Of a stretch of DNA of 64,000 nt, positions 6,617 through 15,684 are shown piece by piece (position 1 is the stretch's first letter; every line of letters begins with the position of its first letter). Source of the stretch: Pseudomonas laurylsulfativorans. Lineage in GTDB: Bacteria; Pseudomonadota; Gammaproteobacteria; Pseudomonadales; Pseudomonadaceae. The DNA is taken from positions 186,001-250,000 of the forward strand of contig NZ_MUJK01000005.1 of assembly GCF_002906155.1 (NCBI RefSeq), given 5' to 3'. Made by a program: the position numbers and the translations under genes. Under the pieces are notes generated by a model, which worked only from the letters and a program-made list of their open reading frames with translations, was not told the origin of the DNA and ran no database searches.

Positions 6617-8017
6617 ATGACCATGCAGCATCCAGCACGTACTGAACTCTGGGCCATCCTGCGGCTGGCGGGGCCGTTGATTGCCTCGCAGTTGGCGCAC
6701 ATGCTGATGGTCCTCACCGACACTCTGATGATGGCGCGCCTGAGTCCCGAGGCGCTGGCCGGTGGCGGGCTCGGCGCGGCGACTTATTCGTTCGTGTCGA
6801 TTTTCTGCATCGGCGTGATCGCGGCGGTCGGCACCCTGGTGGCGATCCGTCAGGGTGCCGGCGATATCGTCGGGGCTACCCGGCTGACCCAGGCAGGGTT
6901 GTGGCTGGCGTGGCTGATGGCGCTGGTCGCGGGGTTGCTGCTGTGGAACCTCAAACCGGTGCTTTTGCTGTTCGGCCAGACCGAAAGCAACGTCCAGATG
7001 GCCGGGCAGTTTTTGATCTTCCTGCCGTTCGCCCTGCCCGGCTACCTGAGCTTCATGGCCCTGCGCGGGTTCACCAGCGCCATTGGCCGGGCGACGCCGG
7101 TGATGATCATCAGCCTGGGCGGCACCGTGGCCAACTTCCTGCTCAACTATGCACTGATTACCGGAATGTTCGGCCTGCCGAAACTGGGGTTGATGGGCAT
7201 CGGGCTGGTCACGGCGATTGTCGCCAACCTCATGGCACTTGCACTGGCGTGGCACATTCGGCGGCATCCGGCTTATGAGGCCTATCCGCTGCGTCAGGGC
7301 CTGTCGCGGCTGAACCGGCAGTACCTGAAGGAGTTGTGGCGCCTTGGCCTGCCAATTGGCGGTACCTATGCGGTGGAAGTCGGGCTGTTTGCCTTCGCCG
7401 CGCTGTGCATGGGCACCATGGGCAGCACACAGTTGGGGGCGCATCAGATTGCCCTGCAAATCGTTTCCGTGGCGTTCATGGTCCCGGCGGGGATTTCCTA
7501 TGCGATCACTATGCGCATCGGTCAGCATTACGGCGCCGGGCAACTGCTGGATGCGCGGCTTGCCGGGCGGGTTGGCATTGCGTTCGGGGCGGCGGCGATG
7601 CTCTGTTTCGCCATGGTCTTCTGGCTGTTGCCAAACCAGTTGGTCGGCCTGTTTCTCGACCACAACGACCCGGCGTTTCGCGATGTCATCAATCTTGCCG
7701 TGAGCCTGCTGGCGGTGGCGGCATGGTTCGAGCTGTTCGATGGCGTGCAAACCATCGCCATGGGCTGCATTCGCGGACTCAAGGATGCAAAGACCACGTT
7801 CCTCGTCGGCCTGGGTTGCTATTGGCTGATTGGCGCACCGGCCGCCTGGTGGATGGCGTTCCACCTGAACTGGGGAGCGACGGGCGTCTGGTGGGGTCTG
7901 GCACTGGGGCTGGCATGCGCGGCGGTGAGCCTGACGCTGGGGTTTGAGTGGAAGATGAAGCGGATGATTCGGCGCGAGCCGCAAGCGGAACGATTCGAAG
8001 CCATTCAACCCCAATGA
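6617..8017 (+). CDS. MATE family multidrug efflux protein (NorM/PmpM-like)
   Basis: An inner-membrane exporter of 466 residues with about 12 hydrophobic segments, the MATE length. The N-terminal half opens with ELWAILRLAGPLIASQLAHM and DTLMMARLSPEALAG, the classical MatE motif. The second half restarts at ELWRLGLPIGGTYAVEVGLF. NorM-type members exchange Na+ or H+ for cationic drugs. Starts at 6614 (GTG), 6617 (ATG) and 6623 (ATG) are all possible, with only a weak GAGCG ahead. It is divergent from a LysR regulator and convergent with the GGDEF/EAL gene. Confidence 0.92.
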   Translation: MTMQHPARTELWAILRLAGPLIASQLAHMLMVLTDTLMMARLSPEALAGGGLGAATYSFVSIFCIGVIAAVGTLVAIRQGAGDIVGATRLTQAGLWLAWLMALVAGLLLWNLKPVLLLFGQTESNVQMAGQFLIFLPFALPGYLSFMALRGFTSAIGRATPVMIISLGGTVANFLLNYALITGMFGLPKLGLMGIGLVTAIVANLMALALAWHIRRHPAYEAYPLRQGLSRLNRQYLKELWRLGLPIGGTYAVEVGLFAFAALCMGTMGSTQLGAHQIALQIVSVAFMVPAGISYAITMRIGQHYGAGQLLDARLAGRVGIAFGAAAMLCFAMVFWLLPNQLVGLFLDHNDPAFRDVINLAVSLLAVAAWFELFDGVQTIAMGCIRGLKDAKTTFLVGLGCYWLIGAPAAWWMAFHLNWGATGVWWGLALGLACAAVSLTLGFEWKMKRMIRREPQAERFEAIQPQ

Positions 8018-8021
8018 AATC

Positions 8022-8190
8022 CCTGTAGGAGCTTGCCCTGTGGCGAGGGGGCTTGCCCCCGTTCGGTTGCGCAGCAACCGCAAAACCAGAAAATGCGATG
8101 TACCTGACAGAGCTCGGTTGCAGGATAAGGGGCCGCTTTGCGACCCAACGGGGGCAGCCCCCTCGCCACAAAAGCCGGCTCCTACAGGGG
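8022..8190. repeat. long REP/BIME-like inverted repeat
   Basis: The outer arms CTGTAGGAGC and GCTCCTACAG enclose GTGGCGAGGGGGCTTGCCCC and the inverse GGGGGCAGCCCCCTCGCCAC. Inner arms are CGGTTGCGCAGC and a degenerate inverse. The inner part is of the same family as 25424-25557 and 63269-63398. Confidence 0.85.
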
Positions 8191-8202
8191 ATTTGTGGCG
8201 CC

Positions 8203-9876
8203 TTAGCTGACGATTTCCAGTGCCGGCTGCTCGCCGGAGCCAAACGTCAGATACTCCACCAGCTCGGCCAGCGGCAATGGCTTGCTGATCAAATATCCCT
8301 GCACCTGATCGCATCCAAACCCGCGCAACAGATCCAGTTGCTCCGGCGTTTCCACACCTTCGGCGACCACCTCAAGGTTGAGGTTGTGCGCCAGGTTGAT
8401 CATCGCGTGGACCAGTTTGCGGTTTTCCTCCCGTAGCTCCATGCCGCCGACAAAGCTCTTGTCGATCTTCAGCAAGGTGATCGGCAGGCTGTTGAGGTGC
8501 ACGAAAGACGAGAAGCCGGTACCGAAGTCGTCGAGGGAGAAGCGCACACCGAGACGACCGAGGGCGTCCATGGTCTGCTTGACCAGATCGCTGCGGCGCA
8601 TGACCGCTGTTTCGGTCAGCTCGAACTCCAGCCACTGCGCCTCGACGCCGCGCTCGGCAATCAGTCGGCTCAGGGTCGACAGCAACTGGCTGTCCTGGAA
8701 TTGCCGGAATGACAGGTTGATCGCCATGTGCAACGACGGCAAACCCAGCTCAAGCAGGGCCTGCATGTCGCGCAAGGCCCTGGAAATCACCCAGTAGCCC
8801 AGCGGCACGATCAGACCGCTCTGCTCAGCCAGCGGCACGAATTCGCTCGGTGGCAACAAGCCACGCTCGGCATGCCGCCACCGCACCAAAGCTTCGAGGC
8901 CGACGATCTGACCGTCTTCGAGGTTCAGCCGTGGCTGGTAGTGCAACTCCAGCTCATCGCGACGCAACGCCCGGCGCAGCTCGGTTTCGAGGTCGGCGAT
9001 GCTGCGGGCATTGCGGTTGATGCGTTCGTTGAAAATGTGAAAGGTGCAGCCCTGGGTGCTTTTGGCCTGCTGCATGGCGATATGCGCGTGCCACATCAGC
9101 GGGTCCGCACCGGCCTGGGCCCGGGCGTGGGCAATGCCCAGGCTAGAGCCGATCAGCAGGCTTTCGCCATCGACCCAATAAGGCTCGGCCAGCGCTTCGC
9201 TGATGCGCTCGGCCATCCACTCGGCACGCTGGGGAGCGCGGCGGGTGTCGATCAACAGGGCGAATTCATCGCTGCCCAGGCGTGCCAGTTGATCGCCGGC
9301 CTCGAGCTGGCTCTTGAGCCGCGCCACCACTTGCAGGATCAGGCGGTCACCGGCCTGATGGCCGAGGGCGTCGTTGGCGTAACGGAAATTGTCGAGGTCG
9401 AGATGACCGAGGGCCAGGCCACGACCGTCGTTTTCCGCCAACCGAGCTGTCAAAAGCGTCTGGAAGCCCTGGCGATTGGCGATGCCGGTCAGAGGGTCTT
9501 GTTCAGCCAGGCGTTGCAGAGTGTTTTCCAAAACGCCACGTTCGCGCACATGCCGCAGGCAACGGCGCAACATGCCGGGGTCGAGATGGTCGCGCACCAG
9601 CCAGTCGCTCACACCGTCGGGCGGGGTCAGTGGCTCATGGTCGAGCAGCAACACCGTCGGCAGGCTACAACGGCCCGGCGCCGGTTGAAGTTGCGCGATG
9701 GTCAATAACACCGCGTTGCGGTTGTCATCGAACAGGCTGCTGACCGACTCCCAACTCGGCGCGCTGATGAGCACAGCCGAGCTCCCCATAGGAGCCAGAC
9801 ACTCGCGCAACAACGCTGCCCACGCTGGCTCTTCGGCCAGTAGCAGCAAACGCAAGGGTTCGACAGGCGTAGACAA
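8203..9876 (-). CDS. proE: GGDEF/EAL c-di-GMP phosphodiesterase (ProE-like)
   Basis: A protein of 557 residues. Residues 8-110 look like a degenerate receiver domain. A GGDEF domain follows from about 125, in which the signature is altered to GSDEF at 201-205, so cyclase activity is doubtful. The EAL domain starts near 300 with EAL at 328-330, the metal loop DDFGTG at 449-454, KIDKSFV and VVAEGVETPEQ, all intact, so it should degrade c-di-GMP. Length and position next to rep match PA5295 (ProE) of P. aeruginosa, a phosphodiesterase affecting exopolysaccharide; the symbol is transferred on that basis. There is no membrane segment, so it is probably cytoplasmic. Confidence 0.88.
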   Translation of the reverse strand: MSTPVEPLRLLLLAEEPAWAALLRECLAPMGSSAVLISAPSWESVSSLFDDNRNAVLLTIAQLQPAPGRCSLPTVLLLDHEPLTPPDGVSDWLVRDHLDPGMLRRCLRHVRERGVLENTLQRLAEQDPLTGIANRQGFQTLLTARLAENDGRGLALGHLDLDNFRYANDALGHQAGDRLILQVVARLKSQLEAGDQLARLGSDEFALLIDTRRAPQRAEWMAERISEALAEPYWVDGESLLIGSSLGIAHARAQAGADPLMWHAHIAMQQAKSTQGCTFHIFNERINRNARSIADLETELRRALRRDELELHYQPRLNLEDGQIVGLEALVRWRHAERGLLPPSEFVPLAEQSGLIVPLGYWVISRALRDMQALLELGLPSLHMAINLSFRQFQDSQLLSTLSRLIAERGVEAQWLEFELTETAVMRRSDLVKQTMDALGRLGVRFSLDDFGTGFSSFVHLNSLPITLLKIDKSFVGGMELREENRKLVHAMINLAHNLNLEVVAEGVETPEQLDLLRGFGCDQVQGYLISKPLPLAELVEYLTFGSGEQPALEIVS

Positions 9877-10140
9877 GCTAGCTCCCTAGACTCTGCAAAG
9901 ATGTAGGCGACGGGCATTATGCCGCCCCGATAACTAATGACAATGACATCAGTTATCAAAACGGGCCCTTTGTATCTGGAATTACGAACATTAGCCGCAA
10001 ATTCGTTGCGCATCCTGCGTGAAAGTAACAAAACCGGCAATTACAGATAGCGTGGTACGTCACAAGTCGGACAGAGCAGCACAATTCGCTGAGCCTGTTA
10101 AAATGCCGGCCCATTTCGTGACTGACTCCTGAATTTACGT

Positions 10141-12150
10141 ATGTCCCGACTCAATCCCCGGCAGCAAGAAGCCGTGAACTACGTCGGCGGCCCTCTATTG
10201 GTGCTCGCCGGTGCAGGCTCCGGCAAGACCAGCGTGATCACGCGCAAAATCGCGCACCTGATCCAGAACTGTGGCATTCGCGCCCAGTACATCGTCGCCA
10301 TGACCTTTACCAACAAGGCCGCCCGCGAAATGAAGGAACGGGTCGGCACCCTGCTGCGTGCCGGTGAAGGTCGCGGGCTGACGGTCTGCACCTTCCACAA
10401 CCTGGGCCTTAACATCATCCGCAAGGAACACGTGCGGCTGGGCTACAAACCGGGCTTCTCGATCTTCGACGAGACCGACGTCAAAGCCCTGATGACCGAC
10501 ATCATGCAGAAGGAATACTCGGGCGACGACGGTGTCGACGAGATCAAGAACATGATCGGCGCCTGGAAAAACGACCTGATCCTGCCGGCCCAGGCGCTGG
10601 AAAACGCGCGCAACCCCAAGGAACAAACCGCCGCCATCGTCTACACCCACTACCAGCGCACGCTCAAGGCGTTCAACGCGGTGGACTTCGACGACCTGAT
10701 CCTCCTGCCGGTAAAGCTGTTCGAAGAGCACGCCGACATCCTGGAAAAGTGGCAGAACAAGGTGCGTTACCTGCTGGTCGACGAATACCAGGACACCAAC
10801 GCCAGCCAATACCTGCTGGTGAAAATGCTCATCGGTAAACGCAACCAGTTCACCGTGGTGGGCGACGATGACCAATCGATCTACGCCTGGCGTGGCGCGC
10901 GTCCGGAAAACCTGATGCTGCTCAAGGAGGACTACCCGTCCTTGAAAGTGGTGATGCTGGAGCAGAACTACCGCTCCACCAGCCGCATCCTGCGCTGCGC
11001 CAACGTGCTGATCTCGAACAACCCCCACGAATTCGAAAAGCAGCTGTGGAGTGAAATGGGCCACGGCGACGAGATCCGCGTGATCCGCTGCCGCAACGAA
11101 GACGCCGAAGCCGAGCGCGTGGCCATGGAAATCCTCAGCCTGCACCTGCGTACCGACCGCCCATACAGCGATTTCGCGATCCTCTATCGCGGTAACTACC
11201 AGGCCAAGCTGATCGAGCTGAAGTTGCAGCATCACCAGGTGCCGTATCGCCTGTCCGGCGGCAACAGCTTTTTCGGCCGTCAGGAAGTGAAAGACCTGAT
11301 GGCCTACTTCCGCCTGATCGTGAACCCGGACGACGACAACGCCTTCCTGCGGGTGATCAACGTACCGCGCCGCGAGATCGGCTCGACCACGCTGGAGAAG
11401 CTCGGCAACTATGCGACCGAGCGCAAGATCTCGATGTACGCCGCCACCGACGAAATCGGCCTGGGCGAGCATCTGGACAACCGCTTCACCGATCGTCTGT
11501 CGCGCTTCAAGCGTTTCATGGACAGGGTGCGCGAGCAGTGCGCCGGCGAAGACCCGATCTCGGCCCTGCGCAGCATGGTCATGGACATCGACTACGAGAA
11601 CTGGCTGCGCACCAACAGCTCCAGCGACAAGGCCGCCGACTACCGCATGGGTAACGTCTGGTTCCTGATCGAGGCGCTGAAGAACACCCTGGAGAAAGAC
11701 GAAGAAGGCGAGATGACCGTCGAGGACGCCATCGGCAAACTCGTCCTGCGCGACATGCTTGAGCGTCAGCAGGAAGAGGAAGATGGCGCCGAAGGCGTGC
11801 AGATGATGACCTTGCATGCGTCCAAGGGACTGGAATTCCCCTACGTGTTCATCATGGGCATGGAAGAGGAAATCCTCCCGCACCGCTCCAGCATCGAAGC
11901 CGACACCATCGAAGAAGAGCGTCGCCTGGCCTACGTGGGCATTACCCGCGCACGCCAGACCCTGGCCTTCACCTTCGCCGCCAAGCGCAAGCAGTACGGC
12001 GAGATTATCGATTGCGCACCGAGCCGCTTCCTCGATGAGCTGCCACCGGACGATCTGGCCTGGGAAGGCAACGACGACACCCCGACCGAAGTCAAAGCCG
12101 TGCGCGGAAACAACGCATTGGCAGATATACGCGCGATGTTAAAGCGCTAG
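10141..12150 (+). CDS. rep: Rep ATP-dependent DNA helicase
   Basis: A UvrD/Rep superfamily 1 helicase of 669 residues, the usual Rep length. It moves 3'-5' on single-stranded DNA and clears proteins ahead of replication forks. Visible motifs are Q-motif LNPRQQEAV at 4-12, Walker A AGAGSGKTS near 23, motif Ia MTFTNKAAREM, motif II LLVDEYQDTN near 218, motif III VVGDDDQSIYAWRGA, motif V MTLHASKGLEFPYVF and motif VI EEERRLAYVGITRAR. The ATG at 10141 begins MSRLNPRQQ, the canonical N-terminus. xpt follows 57 bases downstream on the same strand. Confidence 0.97.
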   Translation: MSRLNPRQQEAVNYVGGPLLVLAGAGSGKTSVITRKIAHLIQNCGIRAQYIVAMTFTNKAAREMKERVGTLLRAGEGRGLTVCTFHNLGLNIIRKEHVRLGYKPGFSIFDETDVKALMTDIMQKEYSGDDGVDEIKNMIGAWKNDLILPAQALENARNPKEQTAAIVYTHYQRTLKAFNAVDFDDLILLPVKLFEEHADILEKWQNKVRYLLVDEYQDTNASQYLLVKMLIGKRNQFTVVGDDDQSIYAWRGARPENLMLLKEDYPSLKVVMLEQNYRSTSRILRCANVLISNNPHEFEKQLWSEMGHGDEIRVIRCRNEDAEAERVAMEILSLHLRTDRPYSDFAILYRGNYQAKLIELKLQHHQVPYRLSGGNSFFGRQEVKDLMAYFRLIVNPDDDNAFLRVINVPRREIGSTTLEKLGNYATERKISMYAATDEIGLGEHLDNRFTDRLSRFKRFMDRVREQCAGEDPISALRSMVMDIDYENWLRTNSSSDKAADYRMGNVWFLIEALKNTLEKDEEGEMTVEDAIGKLVLRDMLERQQEEEDGAEGVQMMTLHASKGLEFPYVFIMGMEEEILPHRSSIEADTIEEERRLAYVGITRARQTLAFTFAAKRKQYGEIIDCAPSRFLDELPPDDLAWEGNDDTPTEVKAVRGNNALADIRAMLKR

Positions 12151-12207
12151 AATTGACCACTTTTTTAAAACCTTAGGGCGCACAAGGCGCCAATAGAGGA
12201 CAGCTTC

Positions 12208-12780
12208 ATGGAAGCCCTGCACCAGAAAATCCGCGAACAAGGCATCGTGCTTTCCGACCAGGTCCTGAAGGTCGACGCCTTCCTGAACCACCAGATCGAC
12301 CCGGCCCTGATGAAGCTGATCGGCGACGAGTTCGCCACGCTGTTCAAGGACTCGGGCATCACCAAGATCGTCACCATCGAAGCCTCGGGCATTGCACCTG
12401 CGATCATGACTGGCCTGAACCTCGGCGTGCCGGTGATTTTCGCCCGCAAGCACCAGTCCCTGACCCTCACCGAAAACCTGCTGTCGGCGACCGTTTACTC
12501 GTTCACCAAGCAGACCGAAAGCACCGTGGCGATCTCCCCGCGCCATCTGACCAGCAGCGACCGCGTGCTGATCATCGATGATTTCCTGGCCAACGGTAAG
12601 GCGTCCCAGGCGCTGATCTCGATCATCAAACAGGCCGGCGCCACCGTGGCTGGCCTGGGCATCGTGATCGAGAAGTCGTTCCAGGGTGGCCGTGCGGAAC
12701 TGGATGCGCAGGGTTATCGCGTTGAATCCCTGGCTCGCGTGAAGTCGCTGGCCGATGGTGTCGTGACCTTCGTCGAATAA
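12208..12780 (+). CDS. xpt: Xanthine phosphoribosyltransferase
   Basis: A purine-salvage enzyme of 190 residues that converts xanthine and PRPP to XMP, the length of Bacillus-type Xpt. It begins MEALHQKIREQGIVLSDQVL. The PRPP-binding motif RVLIIDDFLANGKA stands near residue 115, and the base-binding EASGIAPAIMTG near 63. GAGGA precedes the start. It follows rep closely and may be partly co-transcribed, though a GC-rich small stem (GGCGC-ACAAG-GCGCC) lies between. A REP pair separates it from the convergent next gene. Confidence 0.95.
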   Translation: MEALHQKIREQGIVLSDQVLKVDAFLNHQIDPALMKLIGDEFATLFKDSGITKIVTIEASGIAPAIMTGLNLGVPVIFARKHQSLTLTENLLSATVYSFTKQTESTVAISPRHLTSSDRVLIIDDFLANGKASQALISIIKQAGATVAGLGIVIEKSFQGGRAELDAQGYRVESLARVKSLADGVVTFVE

Positions 12781-12802
12781 AGCCGCCACAACGCACATCC
12801 CC

Positions 12803-12894
12803 CTGAGGGAGCGAGCTTGCTCGCGATTGCAGAGTGTCAGCCGACATCTTCATTGGCTGATACGCCGCTATCGCGAGCAAGCTCGCTCCCTCAG
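12803..12894. repeat. REP inverted pair
   Basis: CTGAGGGAGCGAGCTTGCTC and its inverse GAGCAAGCTCGCTCCCTCAG are about 50 bases apart. They lie between convergent genes. Confidence 0.85.
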
Positions 12895-12911
12895 TTGTTT
12901 TTGGGGGGTAG

Positions 12912-14834
12912 TTACTGCGCAGTCGCCTTTAGGCCGGTGAGCAGCAGACGTTGATACAAGTCTTCCTTCAGCCCTTCCGGCTTGCTCAACTGCATGCGTT
13001 CCAGATGCTCAGGAAACGCCGCAGGCTCCGGCGCATCCAGCGCAGCCTTGCCCAGCTCCAGCACCTCGCTCAGTTTGAACTTGCTCTTGAGCCAGTTCAG
13101 CGCCCGCAGCACATCTCGTTCGACCTCGGTGAAATCACAACCCAGTGGATACTCTGGAAACAGCTGCGGATGTCGCGACTCAATCCCCTGCAACCGCTGC
13201 GGGCTGTTCTCGGCAAAGCGCGGATCGAGACGGAAATCCTTCGGCAATTTTCCGACTTTCTGCGCCTGCTCGATCAGTCCCTGTTGAAAACGCGAGTCGC
13301 TGATATTGAGCAATGCTTCGATCACCGCCGCATCGGTTTTACCGCGAAGATCGGCAATGCCGTATTCGGTGACTACGATGTCTCGCAGGTGTCGGGGGAT
13401 TGTGCAGTGTCCGTAATTCCAGACGATGTTCGAGCTGACATCACCTCCGGACTCGCGCCAGCTGCGCAGCAGCAACACCGAGCGCGCGCCTTGCAGCGCA
13501 TGCCCCTGAGCCACGAAGTTGTACTGTCCGCCGACACCGCTGAGCACACGCCCATCTTCCAATTGATCAGCCACAGCGGCACCGAGCAAGGTTACGGTGA
13601 ACGCGGTGTTGATGAACCGCGCATCAAGACGCTGCAAGCGCTTGAGTTCTTCCTGGCCATAAAGCTCGTTGATGTAGCTGATGCGGGTCATGTTGAATTC
13701 GCGCCGCCTGCTTTGCGGCAGCTCGCGCAGGCGCTCATAGTAGCTGCGCGGCCCGAGAAAGAAGCCGCCATGCACCGAGATGCCGTCGGTTTGCGCGGCT
13801 TCATCGAGGGTTCCGGCATTGGCCTGCTGTTGGGTCGTCACGTCCGGGTAAACCTTGCGCCGCACGATCCCGGCATCCGCCAGTACCAACAAGCCGTTGA
13901 CGAACATTTCGCTGCAGCCATACAGGCCTTTGGCGAAGGGCTCGATGCCGCCTTCGCGCTCGATCAGTTGTGCCCAGTGGCTGAGGTTTACGTCTGCCAG
14001 CAACGCCTTGTAAGCGTCGCTATCGGCTTGTCGCGCCAGCAGCGCCGCCGTGAGCGCATCGCCCATGGAACCGATGCCGATCTGCAACGTGCCGCCGTCA
14101 CGCACCAGAGTGCTGGCATGCAGGCCGATGAAATGGTCCTGACAACCCACCGGCATGTTCGGAGTGGAGAACAGCGTGGTGTTGTCCTTCTGGTCGATCA
14201 GCAGGTCGAAGGTGTCGATGCCCAACTCCGCATCGCCGGGCATGTACGGCAGATCGTTGTGCACCTGGCCGACCATCAGAATGGTTTCTCCGGCAGCGCG
14301 GCGCCTGGCGATCATCGGCAGCAGGTCGAGGGTGATGTCCGGGTTGCAGCTGAGGCTCAAGCGGTCGGGATGTTCGGCATGGCTGGCGACCATTTGCGCC
14401 ACCAGGTTCAACCCGGCGGCGTTGATGTCCCGGGCCGCATGGCTGTAGTTGCTGCTGACGTAATCTTGCTGCGCCGTGGCACTGTTGAGCAGGCTGCCAG
14501 GCTGCATGAAGAACTGCTGGATATGGATGTTGCCCGGCAGCGTATCGCAACGCAGGTCGGCGAGAAACTCCAGCTCTGGATAATCACCGAAAACCCGTTC
14601 GATAAAGGGTTCGAGAAAGCACTTTTGCAAACCGTCGCCCAAGGGCGGACGGCCCAGGCACAGCGCGGTGTAGATTGTCAGGCGCCGCTCGGGCATCTGC
14701 GCAATACGCCGGTAGAGCGCATTGACGAAGGGGTTGGGTTTACCCAGCCCCAAGGGCAGCCCCATGTGAATGTGGTCCGGCAACCGTGCCAGGACGTCAT
14801 CGACCGCCTGCTCGATAGAACACAACTGCACCAT
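12912..14834 (-). CDS. Acetyl-CoA hydrolase/transferase family protein
   Basis: A protein of 640 residues. The N-terminal half (LPDHIHMGLPLGLGKPN...) and the C-terminal AcetylCoA_hyd_C part (VLSGVGGQYNFVAQGHAL, then SSNIVWNYGHCTIPRH and DIVVTEYGIADLRGKTD) are those of acetyl-CoA hydrolases and CoA transferases, which move CoA between acyl groups. It is longer than ScpC/Cat1 types (about 500), with an extra C-terminal 100 residues (CDFTEVERDVLRALNWLKSK). The start at 14834 (MVQLCSIEQ) is preceded by GAGGGAGGA, better than the upstream codon at 14849. The substrate cannot be told. Confidence 0.85.
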   Translation of the reverse strand: MVQLCSIEQAVDDVLARLPDHIHMGLPLGLGKPNPFVNALYRRIAQMPERRLTIYTALCLGRPPLGDGLQKCFLEPFIERVFGDYPELEFLADLRCDTLPGNIHIQQFFMQPGSLLNSATAQQDYVSSNYSHAARDINAAGLNLVAQMVASHAEHPDRLSLSCNPDITLDLLPMIARRRAAGETILMVGQVHNDLPYMPGDAELGIDTFDLLIDQKDNTTLFSTPNMPVGCQDHFIGLHASTLVRDGGTLQIGIGSMGDALTAALLARQADSDAYKALLADVNLSHWAQLIEREGGIEPFAKGLYGCSEMFVNGLLVLADAGIVRRKVYPDVTTQQQANAGTLDEAAQTDGISVHGGFFLGPRSYYERLRELPQSRRREFNMTRISYINELYGQEELKRLQRLDARFINTAFTVTLLGAAVADQLEDGRVLSGVGGQYNFVAQGHALQGARSVLLLRSWRESGGDVSSNIVWNYGHCTIPRHLRDIVVTEYGIADLRGKTDAAVIEALLNISDSRFQQGLIEQAQKVGKLPKDFRLDPRFAENSPQRLQGIESRHPQLFPEYPLGCDFTEVERDVLRALNWLKSKFKLSEVLELGKAALDAPEPAAFPEHLERMQLSKPEGLKEDLYQRLLLTGLKATAQ

Positions 14835-14904
14835 CGCTTCCTCCCTCACGTTCCATGACTTGGGCCTGGACCGAGCTTGCCGGGTCTTTGCTGCAATGAA
14901 CAGT

Positions 14905-15003
14905 CCTGTAGGAGCGAGCTGGCTCCGGGCGGCGTTCCGACGATGGTCGTCAACAATAACGCATAGAACCTGACACCCCGAGGCGCAAGCTCGCTCCTAC
15001 AGG
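14905..15003. repeat. REP inverted pair
   Basis: CCTGTAGGAGCGAGCTGGCT and AAGCTCGCTCCTACAGG are inverted. The pair lies between the start of the CoA-hydrolase gene and the 3' end of cycB, both on the minus strand. Confidence 0.8.
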
Positions 15004-15035
15004 TGGGCGGCGGTGTTCATTGAGACGGCGGGCAC

Positions 15036-15062
15036 AAAAAAGCCGCTCGGAAGCGGCTTTTC
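15036..15062 (-). terminator. intrinsic terminator of cycB
   Basis: AAAAGCCGCT and AGCGGCTTTT form a perfect stem with a four-base loop. A run of T follows on the minus strand, just past the cycB stop. Confidence 0.85.
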
Positions 15063-15079
15063 AGCAGGAAGACTCAGGC

Positions 15080-15514
15080 TTATTTCAGGCCGGACATCTT
15101 CTGGATGGCGCCTTTGAGCTCGGCATCAGAGCAATCGGCGCAGGTGCCTTTAGGTGGCATCGAATTGATACCGGTAATGGCTTTGGCCAGGATGCCGTCG
15201 AGGCCGCCCTGGTGATCGGCACGTTCTTTCCAGGCAGCGGCATCACCGATTTTCGGTGCGCCCAAAAGGCCTGAACCGTGGCAAGCGTTGCAATGTTTTG
15301 CAATCACTTCATCCGGAGTTTTCGCACCACCACCGCCGCCGGCGGAAGCGGCCACTTCCATGCCCTTGCACTCTTTACCCTGAACACAAACCTGGCCGAC
15401 TGGCTCAAGGCGTTTGGCGATATCGTCGTTGGTCGCAGCCTGAGCGCTGACACTGACAGCCCATAGGGCCAATACGGTTGCTGGTGCAGCCAGCATTTTC
15501 ATAATTAGGTTCAC
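15080..15514 (-). CDS. cycB: Cytochrome c5 (CycB)
   Basis: A periplasmic monohaem cytochrome c of 144 residues. The signal peptide MNLIMKMLAAPATVLALWAV is cut near AQA. The haem motif CNACH lies at 75-79, and the axial Met119 is in NSMPPKG. Cys125 and Cys128 after it are the extra disulfide typical of cytochrome c5. A Gly-rich linker (56-63) precedes the domain. The GTG at 15514 is preferred because GAGGG stands seven bases ahead, whereas the internal ATGs lack a site. Synteny matches PA5300. It carries electrons in respiration. Confidence 0.93.
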   Translation of the reverse strand: MNLIMKMLAAPATVLALWAVSVSAQAATNDDIAKRLEPVGQVCVQGKECKGMEVAASAGGGGGAKTPDEVIAKHCNACHGSGLLGAPKIGDAAAWKERADHQGGLDGILAKAITGINSMPPKGTCADCSDAELKGAIQKMSGLK

Positions 15515-15684
15515 GCGTTCACCCTCAATGGTGGCTAGTCACGCCTACGGCCACGGTTCGCAGGCGGGCGCAAGTATAGCGGTAAGCCCGTCGCACTGAA
15601 ACAACCCCAAAGTCGGAGGGGTCTTAGGCCGCGACAGAAAAACAGCCCGGGCGCCTCTGCGATGCTGGCAGGACGCCTCTTTTC

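Noticed and set aside
6545..8314. 589-codon open frame opposite the MATE gene
   Set aside because: Low-complexity H/Q/R-rich translation typical of antisense frames in GC-rich DNA; the plus strand encodes a clear membrane transporter.
10195..11883. 562-codon open frame on the minus strand of rep
   Set aside because: It is the mirror of a GC-rich, strongly biased gene; its translation has no family motif and no ribosome binding site, while rep has all helicase motifs.
12951..14858. 635-codon open frame opposite the CoA hydrolase gene
   Set aside because: An antisense shadow without motifs; the minus-strand gene is well supported by conserved domains and a good binding site.
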